DNA of 64,000 bases from Olsenella sp. An188 (lineage in GTDB: Bacteria; Actinomycetota; Coriobacteriia; Coriobacteriales; Atopobiaceae): positions 62,001 through 126,000 of the forward strand of contig NZ_NFKF01000004.1 of NCBI RefSeq assembly GCF_002160255.1, given 5' to 3'. Positions 8,385-18,112 of this stretch are shown in pieces. Below the pieces are notes generated by a model, which worked only from the letters and a program-made list of their open reading frames with translations, did no database searches and had not been told where the DNA came from. The stretch's first letter is position 1. Each line of letters starts with the position of its first letter. The position numbers were made by a program, and so were the translations under genes.

Positions 8385-11300
8385 ATGGGAAAGACGACGA
8401 CCAGCTATGGTCTCACGGTGGACTTCTCGCGCTGCGCGTGGGACCTGAGGGACAGGATGCACGACAGGGGCGTCCAGACCATCCTGCTCACCAACCTGGT
8501 GTGCGAGGCGGGCCTGTGCGGCCCGGGGACGTACTTCTCCGACTGCTACAAGCTTGCCAAGACCCTCGGGCGCAAGCTCACCCGCTTCATGGACGACCTG
8601 CTCGCCGCCGTCAACGACGACGTGCTGTGCATGGGGCACTGGGTCAGCCAGGGCGGAACGGCGGTCCATGCCCTCTTCTCCTACGAGTCGACCGAGGAGC
8701 CCAGCGAGGAGCTGCTCGTGAACCTCGCCCAGTGCCTGGGGGAGATCGCGCGGGGCGCGTCCAGCGTGCTCACCCTTGAGGGGCTTGCGGAGTCGTCCGA
8801 GGTGAGCCCCGCCCTGCGGCAGCTCTCCCAGCACCTGGGGGAGGACTGGGGAAGGGTTGCCCAGGCGCTGTCCGCGACCGGAGGGGTGGTCGTCGAGGTG
8901 GCCCCGGCGGGGTCCAGCGTCGGGCACGTCGTGAGGCGCGCGGACGAGCGCGCCGGCGAGCCCTCGCCCACCTCCTCGGGGGCCTCCCAGGCCCGCCCCG
9001 CCGTGCCCGCTCGCGACGCCTTGCTGGAGCCGGGGGTGGCGATCGAGGACGTCATGGTCCCGGGCTACCCGCCGCACGCCCTCGTCAACAAGGGGTCCGG
9101 GACCTCGCGGCGTCAGGTCGCGGCCCTCAAGGCGTCCGTGCGCATCGAGGACTGGCCGCGCCGCTGCGACGAGCTCCGCCTGCTCACCGGGCACGAGGGG
9201 CTCGACGACGAGGCGTGGCTCGCCATCGTTGCCAAGCAGGTCGCGGAGTCGCGCCTCGTGAGCCCCACGGACTCCCTGCCCGGCTACGTGGAGCTTCCCC
9301 TCCTGTTTGACCGCGGGGGGCGTCCGCTCTACGCGATCCTGAGGGCCTCGTCGGACCCCCTCGACGTGCGTCCCTCCCTCACCTCGGTCATGGACCACGA
9401 GAACGCCGCGGCAAACGTCCCGCTGGGCGTCTCGCCGGGTCCCGACCGGACCTTCCATGCCCTCGACTACCTGTCGTACCTGAGCTCCCGTGCCGCGCGC
9501 AGTGCCCATCTCCTCGACAAGCGGGCGTTCGCCGAGCTCGCGGCTCGCGTGGGCGAGGGGAGGGCGCCCGAGAGGGGGACGCTCGAGGCGCTCTCGAGAT
9601 ACGCCCAGGCGTGGGACGAGATGAACCGCGCCCTCGAGTATCTGGGGCAGCCGGGCGTCACGACGCTTCGCCAGGTCGAGGCCCTGGCGCAGGAGTGGTC
9701 CGCGCGCGCCCTGCGGCGCGTCGACCGTCGCGAGGCCCTGCGCGAGGTCATCGAGGAGTGCTCGGAGAGGTTCAGGGCGGTCGTGCCGTGGGGCCACCCC
9801 GTCATCAACGCCGACCTCGAGGGGCTGGACGGTCCCGAGGGCCCCTCCGACCAGGACCTGAAGGGGCTCGAGGACGCCTACGTGGCCCTCGTCGAGGAGA
9901 TGGGGCGCGACGAACCCTACGAGGAGCGCGGGCTCGACCTCGAGCGGGCCGAGCAGCACTTCGGGCCGCTCGGAGCGATGTTCGACATGCTTCGCTCCTC
10001 CTTCGTCGCCGACCCCGTGAGCCTCGACCGCCTGCGTCGGGCCGACGCCCCGTCCCCCGCCCTCGCGGCGGCCGACGCCACCACGGACGCGGGGTCGCGG
10101 GTCGAGGACGGGAACGGCGAGGACCTCGGGGTGTCCGGGCCCCTTCCCGACGAGGCCTGCGCCGAGGGCGCGGTCGCCCTCGTGCCGGCCGCGGCCGACG
10201 AGGGGCTCCTGATTGACGAGGTCCCCTCCTTCCACCAGGGTGACGAGGGCCCGCGGGAGCTCGCCCAGGACGAGCTTCGCCAGCTCGAGGCCCTTGCAGC
10301 CCCGACGGGTCCTACGGCCGAGCGCGTCGAGGAGCCGGCCGAGCCCGCGGAGCCGGAGGGGGCTGACCTGCGCTCCCTGTGCCCCGAGGACTACCGCGCG
10401 GGACGGGAGTCGGGCGTGCCCTGCGACTTCTCGACCCTCTTCGAGCTCGGCTCGGGCAGGGTCTGGCCGCGCGCCGAGGTGCCCGAGGGCACGGACGCGT
10501 TCGCCCGCTGCGCCCTCATGGGCGAGCGCTCCCTGCCCGACGTCCTCGCGTGCGCCGAGGAGGCGCTGTGCGACGGCGTGCGCCCCGCCCGCGTCCACCG
10601 CATCCTCGACCCCGTCCGCTCCCTCGTCCCCGACAGCCCGGGCGACCCCTCCTACCAGAGGTTCTGGTCGCTCGCGGCCCTCGCGGACCGACTCGGGCTC
10701 GCGGCCGGGGCCGTCCAGGTCGACCAGCTGGTCGAGGACCTCGAGTACCTCACGCTCGGCGAGGAGACGCTCCCCCTCGGGCCGGGCCTCGCGTGCCTGC
10801 TCGCCGAGGCAGCCCTGACCGCGCTCACCCACCGTCTCTCGGGGAGGACCGTGGGGACGTTCCAGGCCCTTCTCGCTCTCTTTGACGAGAAGGACGTCCA
10901 GAGGGCCGCGCTGCAGACGATCCCGGACGACCTCGCGGCCCTCCTCGGGCGGCTCGAGGAGAGCTACGCCTACAACCCCGCGATCGACTACTCCGCCATG
11001 ACGCTCCCGGCGCTCGAGTCCGTGAGGGTGCGCGGCGGGCTCGAGTCCCTGGCGGAAGAGGCCGCGCTGGCGCGCGACACGCCCCCCTCGACGAACTACC
11101 TGCCCGCAAAGAAGTTCTGGAGCGTCATGGCGACCAGGGAGGACCCGGAGTCTCACCTTGGGGTGGGGGTGCTTCTCGCCGACATGACGGGCGGCGGCGC
11201 GCGGGCGCGCGTGGACCGCGAGGAGCTGCACGACCTCAGGGTCGACGTCGACGACTCCCTCGACGCCGACCACAGGAACCTGTTCTGGACGGCGCAGGGG

Positions 11301-14300
11301 CACGGCGCCTACGAGCGGATCGTTGGCCAGGCGCGGCAGTCGCTCATCTCGACCGTCCGGAAGGTCTACGACCTCTACGAGCGCTACCTCGACCTCCTCG
11401 ACGCAGGGGCCGCCGCGGCGTCCCCCGGCGTGAGCGGCGACGTCGCGGCCGGGCTCGACGTCGTGCACCGGGACGTCCTCAGCTCGCTGCGCGGCCTGAA
11501 CGCCGAGCGACGGGGGGCGTGGGACACGCTGGTCGAGCGCGTCATCGCCCTCCAGCAGGACTACCCCTCGGGACGGCTCGAGGCGGGCGAGGAGGCCCCG
11601 GCGGGCCTCGCGGACGCCGCCCTTCCCCCCGACCTGCGGACGGAATCCGGGCGCGCGCTCGTCGAGCTGCTGCTCCACTCCCCGGCGCTGCGCGTCGACG
11701 GGAGGTGCGAGGTCCCGGGCGCGGCGCAGCTCGAGGAGCGCGTGGGGGCGAGCTGGGAGCTGCTCGAGCAGTCGTTCACGTTCAACGTCGTGGACGAGCG
11801 GCTCTACGACCTGCTGCGTTCGACGCTCGCGCGAACGCTGGGCGTGGTCGACGCCTCGGGAGGGGCGTCGGGCGGCGAGAGGGCGACCGGGGCCGTGCTG
11901 GCGAGATGGACGCTCGCCCTCGTCGACGCCCGCCTCGATGCGCTCAGCAGGGCGCTCGTGTCCCGTGCGGCCGCGCTGCTCGAGGGGGGAGCGAGCCTCG
12001 ACGAGGGTGCGCGGGCCCTCCTGGGCGACGCCGTGGCGAGCGGTGACGTGGCACGCGTCTTTGCCTACGCCGACTACGAGGTCGACAACGCGCTCATCTC
12101 GCTGGCCGCGCCCCCGAAGAGCTACGAGGACGAGTTCTATGGCGGGCAGGACGGCGCCCTCGGCCTCGTCGACCCCATCTGCCGGGCGCTGAGCGGGGCG
12201 GGACGCCCCTTCAGCTACCGCAACCTCGCCTTTGACCCCGACCTCACCAACCAGTACGGCGCCGACCGCGCCGAGGCGGCCTTCTCGTCCTTCAGGGAGC
12301 TGAGAAGGGCGATCGGCGGCCTCAAGTCCTGCGTCAGGGAGCACCGGCTCCCCGTGGACGGCCTGTCGGTGAGGACGGCGGGCGAGGGCACCTCGCCGGC
12401 GACGACCCAGGCGCTCGACCGCGTCTCCCGCTACCTGCGCGAGATCTTCGGGGAGCTTGGCTTCGAGGACGCCGAGGTCACGCCCTCGGTGAGCCACGCG
12501 GACGTGGCGGCACCGGTCTCTTCCTGGCGCCTGAGGTTCTATGCGAGCCCCTCCGACACCGACTCGCGCGGGGAGCTGGTGTGCCCGCTTCGCGAGTTCG
12601 TGACGCTCTCGGACCCCGCCGACGGGCTGGGCCCGGCGTGCGTCGAGTACGAGGTCGAGATCTTCAGGAAGTACGACGAGCTCGAGAAGGCGCTCCTGAG
12701 GGAGACGCCTCCCGGAGACGTCAGGCGCATCGCCCTCTTCCTCGCCCTCTCCGAGTCCGACATGCTCACGCCGCAGATGCGGCGCGACCTCATGCCCGCG
12801 CGGACGACGCCCAGGGACCTCAGGGCGGCCGGCATGATGGTGCTCGACGAGGTTCTTGTCGCCTACCTTGCGAGCGTGCCGAGGACCAAGCGAAGCAACG
12901 ACAGGCTCTCCGCCTTCTTCCGCTGCACGCTCCCCTTCACCGCGCCGCAGCCCTACGGAGACGACATACGCCGGAGCGCGGGCTCGCAGGGGTGGGGTGG
13001 CCCCGGGGCGGGCCAGCCGCCGCTGTTCTACGGGCGCGGGACCATCCTCCAGCAGCTCAGGACCAGGGCCGGGACCACCTTCATCTACGGCGCGCGCCGC
13101 ATGGGCAAGACCTCGATCCTGCGCGAGTTTGCCGCAGAGGAGCGGGCGAAGCTGCACGACCCGAAGGGCTCCGAGGGGAAGCTCGCCTGCGTGGCGTACG
13201 TCGACGCGATGGGGTTTGCCGGCGTCGACCTGGACAACTTCTGGACGCAGTTCGTGGGGCGCGCCTTCGAGCGTGACGTTGCCGGGATCAGGGAGGCGCG
13301 CAGCGCGTCCGAGGTGCGCGACGCCCTGACCGCGGCGTCCCGGGAAAAGAGCTTCTACCTGCTCATCGACGAGGCGGACGACCTGCTGCGCTATGACTCG
13401 TTCCTGCGCGTCGGGCACCCGAGGAACGCCATCATGGACAGCCTCGTGGAGTACATGCAGCAAAACGAGAAGTTCCGCGTCATCCTGGGCGGCCTCCACG
13501 CCACCATGCGCTACGCCGACGAGCGGGCCCGTCCCAACCAGACCCGAGGCCAGCTCGGGCACGCGGTTGTGGTGGGGCCGCTCTGGGAGGGCGGGGCCTA
13601 CGAGGACGCGGTGCGGCTCGTCCGCGAGCCCCTCAAGATGATGGGGTACGTCCTGCGGGACGAGGACGTCCTCAAGATCCTGAGCAAGGCCTGCTACTTC
13701 CCCAACCTCATTAACATCGTCTGCGAGCACCTGCTCGTGGTCCTGCGCCAGCAGCGCCGCCCCACCTCGACGGGGACCTTCGTGCTGGTTCCCGGCGCCA
13801 CGGTCGACTCGGTCCTGCGCGAGGTGACCGGAGCGCTCGCCGAGAAGTTCAGGCTCACGATCGAGCTCGACCCCGGCTACGACGTCGCGGTCTCGGCCCT
13901 CATGTCGCTCGAGGCGGACAGCGCGGCCGAGGGGAGCCCCCGACGCGCGTTCACCGCCGACGAGCTTCTCAGGCAGGTCTCCGACGCGTGCGCGGGCGGG
14001 GACGGCCAGGGGGCGCCGGCGGCGCGCGACCTTGCGGACTCGGGCCTCCTCGACAGTCTGGGGAGCGACATCGACGAGCTCGTGCGCTTTGGGATCCTCA
14101 AGAAGGTGGACGACCTCGTCATGCTGCGAGACGGCTCCATGCGCGCACTCGTCGGGCAGCGCTGGGAGAGGGACAGCGCGCGGATGGTGCTTCAGGGCGC
14201 GTGCCGGCGCTACCTCGACCGCGACGTGCTCGACGGGCGCCTCGAGGAGGGGGAGGCCAGAAACATCGTCTCCGTGAAGGACGTGGCGCTCTTCTCGCCG

Positions 14301-15233
14301 GTCAACGCGCGCGACGCCGCGGCCGTGGGGGTGGCCCTCAGGGAGCACGGCCACTGCGTGGTCGTGGCGGGGGAGATCGCGGGCTCGAGGCTTCTGACGG
14401 AACACCCGGGCGAGCTGCTCCCGACCCTGTGCGGTGGCCTGCGCCCCGTGCTCGCGGACGGAGCCAGCCTGCGCGGCATGCTCGGTGCCGGCCTCCCGGA
14501 CGAGCTCGTGGTGGTACCGGGGGGCTGGGGCCCCGAGGAGCTCCGGGCGCTCCGGGAGGCGGGCCGGACGAGCCCGTCTTCGCTCGGCGTGCTCCTCGTG
14601 GCCTCCCCGCGCACCGCCTGGGAGCTCCGCGACGAGCTTGCCCTGGCAGACGACGTCGTCGTCCCGACCCCGTGGAGCGACTGGACGTGCCTGGCGTGGG
14701 TGAGGGGCTTCACCGAGCGCTACGAGCGGACCACGACCGGAACGATCGAGCCGCGCGCGCAGCGTGCGCTCGCCGCGCGGCTGAGGGGGCTCTGCGGTGC
14801 GCAGGCCGGCGCGGTCGCGCAGGTCGTGGAGAACGTCCCGAGCGACGGGTCGTCCTTCTCGCTGAGGCAGGAGATGGAGGCTTTCTCCGGGCGCGCGCTC
14901 GATGAGGGGGACTTCGCCTGGGTGCTCGACGGGTCCTGCGAGGGCGCGGACGTGATCGCGCGAGTCTGGGGACAGCTCGCGGGCTTTGCCGACGCGGACG
15001 CGGAGCACCCGCTCGACGTGGCGTACACGGTGCGCGACTGGCTCGACTTCATGGACGTCGACGCCGGCCTCTCCCGCGCCGACCTCGAGGCCGTCCTCTC
15101 CTGGATGGCCGAGGCGGGCCTCGCGCGCCGCGTCGATGCGGGGGACGAGGGCGCCTTTGAGATGCGCGACTGGTTCATGCACGCCCTTCTCGCCCATGCG
15201 AGAAGCGCTGAGGGGGAGCGGGGTGAGTCGTGA
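8385..15233 (+). CDS. giant protein (2282 aa) with Orc/STAND-like ATPase module
   Basis: ATG 8385 has GAGAGAGG about 7 nt upstream; a TTG three bases earlier is the alternative. The first about 1540 residues are mostly acidic, helical and unrecognised. An ATPase module follows, introduced by PPLFYGRGTILQQL: Walker A GARRMGKTS (Lys1575), Walker B FYLLIDEADDLL (Asp1662-Glu1663), a VILGGLHATMRY strand that could hold the sensor, PNLINIVCEHLL, and a winged-helix-like segment near residue 1900 (FGILKKVDDLVMLRDGSMRALVG). This resembles Orc1/Cdc6- or STAND-type NTPases preceded by a GRG box. About 370 unassigned residues follow. STAND-like giants commonly act as sensor-switch proteins in immunity. 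It is by far the largest gene in the operon and overlaps the start of the next one. Confidence 0.75.
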   Translation: MGKTTTSYGLTVDFSRCAWDLRDRMHDRGVQTILLTNLVCEAGLCGPGTYFSDCYKLAKTLGRKLTRFMDDLLAAVNDDVLCMGHWVSQGGTAVHALFSYESTEEPSEELLVNLAQCLGEIARGASSVLTLEGLAESSEVSPALRQLSQHLGEDWGRVAQALSATGGVVVEVAPAGSSVGHVVRRADERAGEPSPTSSGASQARPAVPARDALLEPGVAIEDVMVPGYPPHALVNKGSGTSRRQVAALKASVRIEDWPRRCDELRLLTGHEGLDDEAWLAIVAKQVAESRLVSPTDSLPGYVELPLLFDRGGRPLYAILRASSDPLDVRPSLTSVMDHENAAANVPLGVSPGPDRTFHALDYLSYLSSRAARSAHLLDKRAFAELAARVGEGRAPERGTLEALSRYAQAWDEMNRALEYLGQPGVTTLRQVEALAQEWSARALRRVDRREALREVIEECSERFRAVVPWGHPVINADLEGLDGPEGPSDQDLKGLEDAYVALVEEMGRDEPYEERGLDLERAEQHFGPLGAMFDMLRSSFVADPVSLDRLRRADAPSPALAAADATTDAGSRVEDGNGEDLGVSGPLPDEACAEGAVALVPAAADEGLLIDEVPSFHQGDEGPRELAQDELRQLEALAAPTGPTAERVEEPAEPAEPEGADLRSLCPEDYRAGRESGVPCDFSTLFELGSGRVWPRAEVPEGTDAFARCALMGERSLPDVLACAEEALCDGVRPARVHRILDPVRSLVPDSPGDPSYQRFWSLAALADRLGLAAGAVQVDQLVEDLEYLTLGEETLPLGPGLACLLAEAALTALTHRLSGRTVGTFQALLALFDEKDVQRAALQTIPDDLAALLGRLEESYAYNPAIDYSAMTLPALESVRVRGGLESLAEEAALARDTPPSTNYLPAKKFWSVMATREDPESHLGVGVLLADMTGGGARARVDREELHDLRVDVDDSLDADHRNLFWTAQGHGAYERIVGQARQSLISTVRKVYDLYERYLDLLDAGAAAASPGVSGDVAAGLDVVHRDVLSSLRGLNAERRGAWDTLVERVIALQQDYPSGRLEAGEEAPAGLADAALPPDLRTESGRALVELLLHSPALRVDGRCEVPGAAQLEERVGASWELLEQSFTFNVVDERLYDLLRSTLARTLGVVDASGGASGGERATGAVLARWTLALVDARLDALSRALVSRAAALLEGGASLDEGARALLGDAVASGDVARVFAYADYEVDNALISLAAPPKSYEDEFYGGQDGALGLVDPICRALSGAGRPFSYRNLAFDPDLTNQYGADRAEAAFSSFRELRRAIGGLKSCVREHRLPVDGLSVRTAGEGTSPATTQALDRVSRYLREIFGELGFEDAEVTPSVSHADVAAPVSSWRLRFYASPSDTDSRGELVCPLREFVTLSDPADGLGPACVEYEVEIFRKYDELEKALLRETPPGDVRRIALFLALSESDMLTPQMRRDLMPARTTPRDLRAAGMMVLDEVLVAYLASVPRTKRSNDRLSAFFRCTLPFTAPQPYGDDIRRSAGSQGWGGPGAGQPPLFYGRGTILQQLRTRAGTTFIYGARRMGKTSILREFAAEERAKLHDPKGSEGKLACVAYVDAMGFAGVDLDNFWTQFVGRAFERDVAGIREARSASEVRDALTAASREKSFYLLIDEADDLLRYDSFLRVGHPRNAIMDSLVEYMQQNEKFRVILGGLHATMRYADERARPNQTRGQLGHAVVVGPLWEGGAYEDAVRLVREPLKMMGYVLRDEDVLKILSKACYFPNLINIVCEHLLVVLRQQRRPTSTGTFVLVPGATVDSVLREVTGALAEKFRLTIELDPGYDVAVSALMSLEADSAAEGSPRRAFTADELLRQVSDACAGGDGQGAPAARDLADSGLLDSLGSDIDELVRFGILKKVDDLVMLRDGSMRALVGQRWERDSARMVLQGACRRYLDRDVLDGRLEEGEARNIVSVKDVALFSPVNARDAAAVGVALREHGHCVVVAGEIAGSRLLTEHPGELLPTLCGGLRPVLADGASLRGMLGAGLPDELVVVPGGWGPEELRALREAGRTSPSSLGVLLVASPRTAWELRDELALADDVVVPTPWSDWTCLAWVRGFTERYERTTTGTIEPRAQRALAARLRGLCGAQAGAVAQVVENVPSDGSSFSLRQEMEAFSGRALDEGDFAWVLDGSCEGADVIARVWGQLAGFADADAEHPLDVAYTVRDWLDFMDVDAGLSRADLEAVLSWMAEAGLARRVDAGDEGAFEMRDWFMHALLAHARSAEGERGES

Positions 15234-16513
15234 TGGAGCGGCCCAACCCCTTCCTGAGCGTCCCGACGCTTCTGACGTTTGCCCGCGAGGTCGCGCACGA
15301 CCTCGCCGCCGGGGCCCGCGTGCTCGCCGTGCTCGGCCCGTACCAGCCGCGGCAGTTCCTGCACGCCGTGGCGAGGCTCACTGCGCTGGACGAGGCCGAC
15401 GTGCGGGTCCTGGGGAGCACCGTGCAGGTGCGCGACTCCTCCGGCGCGGGCTCGGCGCGCCTCGTGGTGGCGCGGGCCCTGCACGTGAGCGCCGAGCTCT
15501 ACGCGGGCACCGGGTGCGAGGGCTGGTACGGGGCCGTGCGCGTCTGCCCCACGGGGCTCACGCGCACGGAGCTGCGCGGGCTCGCGTTCTCCATGATCGC
15601 GAGGGAGGAGCTGTCGGGCGCGCTGCGCACGATGGTGATCGACTTCTGCTGCGAGCTCAGCGCGGGCAGCGTGGAGACCCTGTCGGACGCGCTCGAGGTG
15701 TGCCTGAGGCCGGAGTACCGACCGCCGGCGGCCTTCGTTCACCCGGGGGTCGTCGCGGCGGAGTGCGCCCGGAGGCAGGTCGGACGCCTGCGCAGCCGGG
15801 CCGAGGCGGGTGACGGGCTGCCGGGCACGGGGCGCGCCTCGGACGCCGATCTGCTCGTCGCGCAGTTCAGGCGCTCCATCATGGGTGGCCTGTCCAGGTC
15901 GGAGCCCCTCCAGGGCGCCGCCGACCCCGGGGCCAGGTCGGTCGGGCTCGACCTCATGTGGTGGCTCAACTGGTCCTACGGGCTCTGCGCGCGTCTGGAC
16001 GGGGTGTGGAGCCCCGGGTGGGGCGTGCTCATGAGCGGGGAGCGCGCCTGGGAGCCCGTGGACGACGCGGGCGCGCGCTTTGACGTGTGCCGAGCGGACA
16101 CGGTCTTCTCGGACGTGGTGTCCTGCAGGGAGGCGAGCGCCATGCAGGTGGGGTTTGGCCCCGTCTGGGAGCGCTACAAGGCGCACGCGATCGCGCGGGT
16201 GCTTGACTGCGGCGGGCGACCGGAGGACGAGGTGGGGCGCTTCCTCTACAACGGGGAGCGCCGCGTCATACGGCGCTTCAGCGACATGCCCCAGGTGGGC
16301 GAGCTCGCCCAGCAGGACCCGGAGGGATGGGGTATCGCCAACGATGACGGAGTCAGCTTCCGCCTGGCCAAGGAGCTGCGCAACAACGTGAGCCACGGCC
16401 AGGTCGAGCGCGTCGGGGCGCGCGACCTCGAGGCGCTCGGGAGGATGCTCGCTGAGCTTGAGAGGTACGAGCGGAACCCGTCTGCCCCGCGCTACCGTCG
16501 CTGCTTCTGCTAA
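15233..16513 (+). CDS. uncharacterised protein with C-terminal HEPN-like R-x4-H motif
   Basis: 426 residues from ATG 15233 (TGATG overlap with the giant gene; GTG 15230 is the alternative). The N-terminal half has alternating strands and helices (VLAVLGPYQPRQFLHAVARL, VRVLGSTVQVRD) but no family I know. Near the C-terminus LAKELRNNVSHG contains R-x4-H, flanked by helices that end in LEALGRMLAELERYERN; this is how C-terminal HEPN domains look, and HEPN proteins are often metal-independent RNases in toxin and defence systems. The motif is visible; RNase activity is inferred. It is the last gene of the operon, followed by a strong hairpin. Confidence 0.6.
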   Translation: MERPNPFLSVPTLLTFAREVAHDLAAGARVLAVLGPYQPRQFLHAVARLTALDEADVRVLGSTVQVRDSSGAGSARLVVARALHVSAELYAGTGCEGWYGAVRVCPTGLTRTELRGLAFSMIAREELSGALRTMVIDFCCELSAGSVETLSDALEVCLRPEYRPPAAFVHPGVVAAECARRQVGRLRSRAEAGDGLPGTGRASDADLLVAQFRRSIMGGLSRSEPLQGAADPGARSVGLDLMWWLNWSYGLCARLDGVWSPGWGVLMSGERAWEPVDDAGARFDVCRADTVFSDVVSCREASAMQVGFGPVWERYKAHAIARVLDCGGRPEDEVGRFLYNGERRVIRRFSDMPQVGELAQQDPEGWGIANDDGVSFRLAKELRNNVSHGQVERVGARDLEALGRMLAELERYERNPSAPRYRRCFC

Positions 16514-16518
16514 GGGAC

Positions 16519-16552
16519 GGGGCGGCCCGCGCGCCGTGGCGCGGGCCGCCCC
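16519..16552. terminator. 14-bp GC hairpin between convergent genes
   Basis: Arms GGGGCGGCCCGCGC (16519-16532) and its exact complement (16539-16552) enclose a 6-nt loop. No U-tract follows, but the position between the end of the first operon and the convergent LCP gene fits a bidirectional terminator. Confidence 0.65.
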
Positions 16553-16591
16553 TGCTGAGTCCTTGGACGGGAGGTTCTTCTCGCCCCTTGC

Positions 16592-18112
16592 CTAGCCCAC
16601 CTGGTCGGAGCCGAGGACGACGATGACGTCGTAGCTGGTGGAGTAGCCGAGCGTGTTCTCGGCAACGTTGGACGCGTCGACGCCGAGGGTCTGGGCCACG
16701 CCGAGCGCGGAGCTCCGGGCGCTGCCGTTGTAGTAGACCATGGTCGTGGTGTTCTCGGTGGAGTTGGCGTTGTCCGCGTAGGGGGAGAAGCCGGCGGCCT
16801 CGAGGTCCGAGGACTTGGAGGCGGCCAGCCCGCTCGTGGCGGTGCCGTTGAGCACGAGGACGCTGCCGGTGAAGGAGGCCTCCTCCGCGTTGCCGTCGGA
16901 GCCGTCGGAGATGTTGGTGCCGCCCCCGATGGAGATGGCGGCGTCCGACGTGAAGTCCTGGCTGGCGTCGGAGTAGGGCGACTCGCCGGCGTCGACGCGC
17001 TCCATCATGGTGCGCCAGGCGGCCTCGTCGGGCATCTCGTACCAGACGCTGTCGACGTACTCGGAGATCGTGGGCGTCTGGCCGGAGTAGATGTCCTCGT
17101 CCGCGTTGAGGTTCTGGAACTGCATGGCGAGGCCCACGATGTCGGTGACGCCGAGCGTGGTGATGACGCTGTTGGTGAGCTGGGAGACGGTGTTTGCCAT
17201 GCTCACGGGGTCGAGCTGGAGGACCTTCTTGACGATGGCCGCGATGACGGCGCGCTGGTTGGCGGCACGGTAGAAGTCGCCGCCGCCGTAGGCGTCGTAG
17301 GCGTGGCGGGTGCGCACGAGGGCGAGCGCCGTGGCGCCGTCGAGCTGGTGGGTGCCTGCGGTGAGGTTGATGCCGGCGTAGGTCTCGTCCACCACGTCGA
17401 CCGGAAGCGTGACCTCGATGCCCCCGATGGTGTCGACGATCGAGGTGAACTGCTCGAAGTCGATCTCTGCGTAATGGGAGATGTCGACGCCCGCAAACTC
17501 GGAGACGACCTCGACCATGTAGGCCGCCCCGCCGTATGAGTAGGCGCTGTTGATCTTCTGGTCCCCGTGGGAGCCCATGCTGACGAGCGTGTCGCGCGGG
17601 ATGGACACGAGCGTGACCTTCTGCGCGGGCGGGTCGATGCGCGCCAGGATGATGGTGTCGGCGCGGAAGTTGGCCGTCGAGTCGCCCCACTCCTCCGCAC
17701 GGCCCTCGCTCTTGTCGACGCCGAGGAGCAGCATGTAGAAGGGCTGCTGCGGCTCGACCGAGACGAGCTGCTCACGGAGCTCGGGGGTGATCTCGTCGCT
17801 GAGGTTGCTGTTGATGCTGGCGATCCAGGCCGCCGCGGCCACGGCGGCGCCGGCAAAGACGACGAGAAGGGAGATGAGCACGCCGCGCAGGACGCGCCCG
17901 CGGCCCTTCTTCTTGCGACGTGCGGTGTAGGCGCCCACGCCGTCCGCGCGCGACGCCGCGAGGCGTGCTGGCGAGGAGGACGATCCGGAGCGTCGGGTGG
18001 TGCGAGGCTCGGCATCGGCGCGGCCGTGTGCGGCGGCGTGACCGTATCGGCTCTCTGACCGGCGCGCTTGCTCGGCGCTCGTCATGCGCCTGTGGGGTCT
18101 TCTGTCAGCCAC
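16592..18112 (-). CDS. LCP (LytR-CpsA-Psr) family wall-polymer ligase with LytR_C domain
   Basis: 506 residues. The GTG at 18112 is preceded by AGAAAGG; an ATG at 18085 has a weaker site. A basic N-terminal tail of about 75 residues leads to one transmembrane segment (VLISLLVVFAGAAVAAAAWI), giving a type II topology. The LCP catalytic domain follows: MLLLGVDKSEG, DTIILARIDP, VTLVSIPRDTLV, then HQLDGATALALVRTRH and FYRAANQRAVIAAIV. The last about 100 residues form a LytR_C domain (VLVLNGTATSGLA through YDVIVVLG). LCP enzymes transfer undecaprenyl-linked glycopolymers to peptidoglycan on the outer membrane face. It is divergent from guaA. Confidence 0.92.
   Translation of the reverse strand: MADRRPHRRMTSAEQARRSESRYGHAAAHGRADAEPRTTRRSGSSSSPARLAASRADGVGAYTARRKKKGRGRVLRGVLISLLVVFAGAAVAAAAWIASINSNLSDEITPELREQLVSVEPQQPFYMLLLGVDKSEGRAEEWGDSTANFRADTIILARIDPPAQKVTLVSIPRDTLVSMGSHGDQKINSAYSYGGAAYMVEVVSEFAGVDISHYAEIDFEQFTSIVDTIGGIEVTLPVDVVDETYAGINLTAGTHQLDGATALALVRTRHAYDAYGGGDFYRAANQRAVIAAIVKKVLQLDPVSMANTVSQLTNSVITTLGVTDIVGLAMQFQNLNADEDIYSGQTPTISEYVDSVWYEMPDEAAWRTMMERVDAGESPYSDASQDFTSDAAISIGGGTNISDGSDGNAEEASFTGSVLVLNGTATSGLAASKSSDLEAAGFSPYADNANSTENTTTMVYYNGSARSSALGVAQTLGVDASNVAENTLGYSTSYDVIVVLGSDQVG

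Noticed and set aside
6546-15197. A minus-strand open frame of more than 2800 codons opposite the first operon
   Set aside because: It is the mirror of the high-GC plus-strand genes: composition is His/Arg/Val-rich, no motif is recognisable, and it spans three plus-strand genes with clear domains and ribosome sites.
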